Part shown: one piece after another, positions 6,361-6,604 of the stretch
Layout: every line of letters starts with the position of its first letter
Position numbering within the stretch: the first letter of the stretch is position 1
Origin: Firmicutes bacterium UBA4981
GTDB taxonomy: Bacteria; Bacillota; SHA-98; UBA4971
DNA: 6,604 nucleotides
Reading direction: 5' to 3'
Assembly (NCBI GenBank): GCA_002398515.1
Contig: DGZL01000132.1
Span: 30,883-37,486 of the forward strand
Made by a program: the position numbers and the translations under genes
The notes under the pieces: model-generated
Told to the model about the DNA's origin: nothing
The model's database searches: none
What the model saw: only the letters and a program-made list of their open reading frames with translations

Positions 6361-6479
6361 CTTTTGGTCTGATGACCAGGGGCGTATTTCTCTTTCTGGA
6401 TACTTTCTCCCACCGGCGTCTAAGAAGGGATTTACGGGGGTAAAGCGAAAATACTATGCGGGGGAGAGGAGAATCTTTC

Positions 6480-6604
6480 ATGGCAAGGCCTGGTAAGTAC
6501 GGTCTGTGCCTCATAGTTGCTATTACAGTAATTGTGCTTCTCGCTTTCGCAACAGAGTGTGCGTGGGCTTGTGTCGGTGCGAGGCAAATGGCAATGGGAG
6601 GCAC
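6480..6604 (+). CDS. Exported protein, probable outer-membrane barrel (5' end only)
   Basis: Partial gene: 41 codons and two bases before the window ends, with no stop. The ATG at 6480 follows AGGAGA (6467-6472) by seven bases. An in-frame ATG at 6456 would overlap that ribosome site and is less likely. Residues 1-28 form a signal peptide (MARPGKYG, hydrophobic about 8-24, then AWA). The mature part begins CVGARQMAMGG. The GAR-x-(L/M)-(A/G)-(M/L)-GG pattern right after a signal peptide is typical of FadL/PorV/UPF0164/TraF-like barrel proteins, so I infer an outer-membrane barrel, but too little is present to choose a family. The first mature residue may be a cysteine (AWA-C); the preceding residues do not fit a standard lipobox. 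It lies 351 bases after the previous barrel gene. Confidence 0.65.
   Translation, partial: MARPGKYGLCLIVAITVIVLLAFATECAWACVGARQMAMGG

Noticed and set aside
6431..6457. TTTACG...TACTAT as a promoter for the last gene
   Set aside because: The spacer is only 15 bases, both boxes are weak, and the transcript would start at or inside the ribosome site.
6125..6604. Minus-strand and plus-strand open frames across the gap after the barrel gene
   Set aside because: Their peptides are low-complexity and proline/arginine-rich, they overlap the inverted repeats, and none has a convincing ribosome site. Better explained as non-coding.

Overview
The window is a cell-envelope locus from a diderm (outer-membrane) bacterium. 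All recognisable genes lie on the + strand. It encodes an outer-membrane protein assembly factor (BamA), a Skp/OmpH-type periplasmic chaperone, a long coiled-coil relative of that chaperone, the lipid A acyltransferase LpxD, a small outer-membrane beta-barrel of YjbH-like appearance, and the first 41 codons of another exported protein that looks like a barrel. LpxD implies LPS with lipid A. The lineage cannot be fixed from the sequence. A three-POTRA BamA, strong AGGAGG ribosome sites, frequent AGG/AGA arginine codons and tandem OmpH-type proteins before lpxD would fit a diderm Firmicute (Negativicutes, Halanaerobiales or Limnochordia type) or a similar deep-branching diderm, but this is only an inference.

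Layout: 1-300 is apparently non-coding leader with a possible ECF-type promoter and a strong ribosome site for bamA (301-2091). The next gap carries a good sigma-70-type promoter (2141-2169) followed at once by a small stem-loop. It starts the probable operon skp (2243-2788), long Skp-like gene (2839-4314) and lpxD (4327-5367). A 113-bp gap follows, in which an 11-bp hairpin buries the Shine-Dalgarno sequence of the barrel gene 5481-6128. The 351-bp gap 6129-6479 is rich in inverted repeats: a long nested imperfect fold, a 10-bp hairpin, and a 17-bp perfect complement of that hairpin's loop and 3' arm about 110 bases downstream. The last gene begins at 6480 and runs off the window.

Together the genes cover delivery of barrel proteins across the periplasm (Skp types), their insertion (BamA), a step in making the LPS layer (LpxD), and two likely client proteins. 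The classical proteobacterial order bamA-skp-lpxD-fabZ-lpxA is kept only in part: an extra long Skp-like gene is inserted and fabZ/lpxA do not follow lpxD.

The points most worth a second look are the ribosome-site-masking hairpin at 5444-5477, the structured or mobile element at 6139-6378, and the elongated Skp-like protein.
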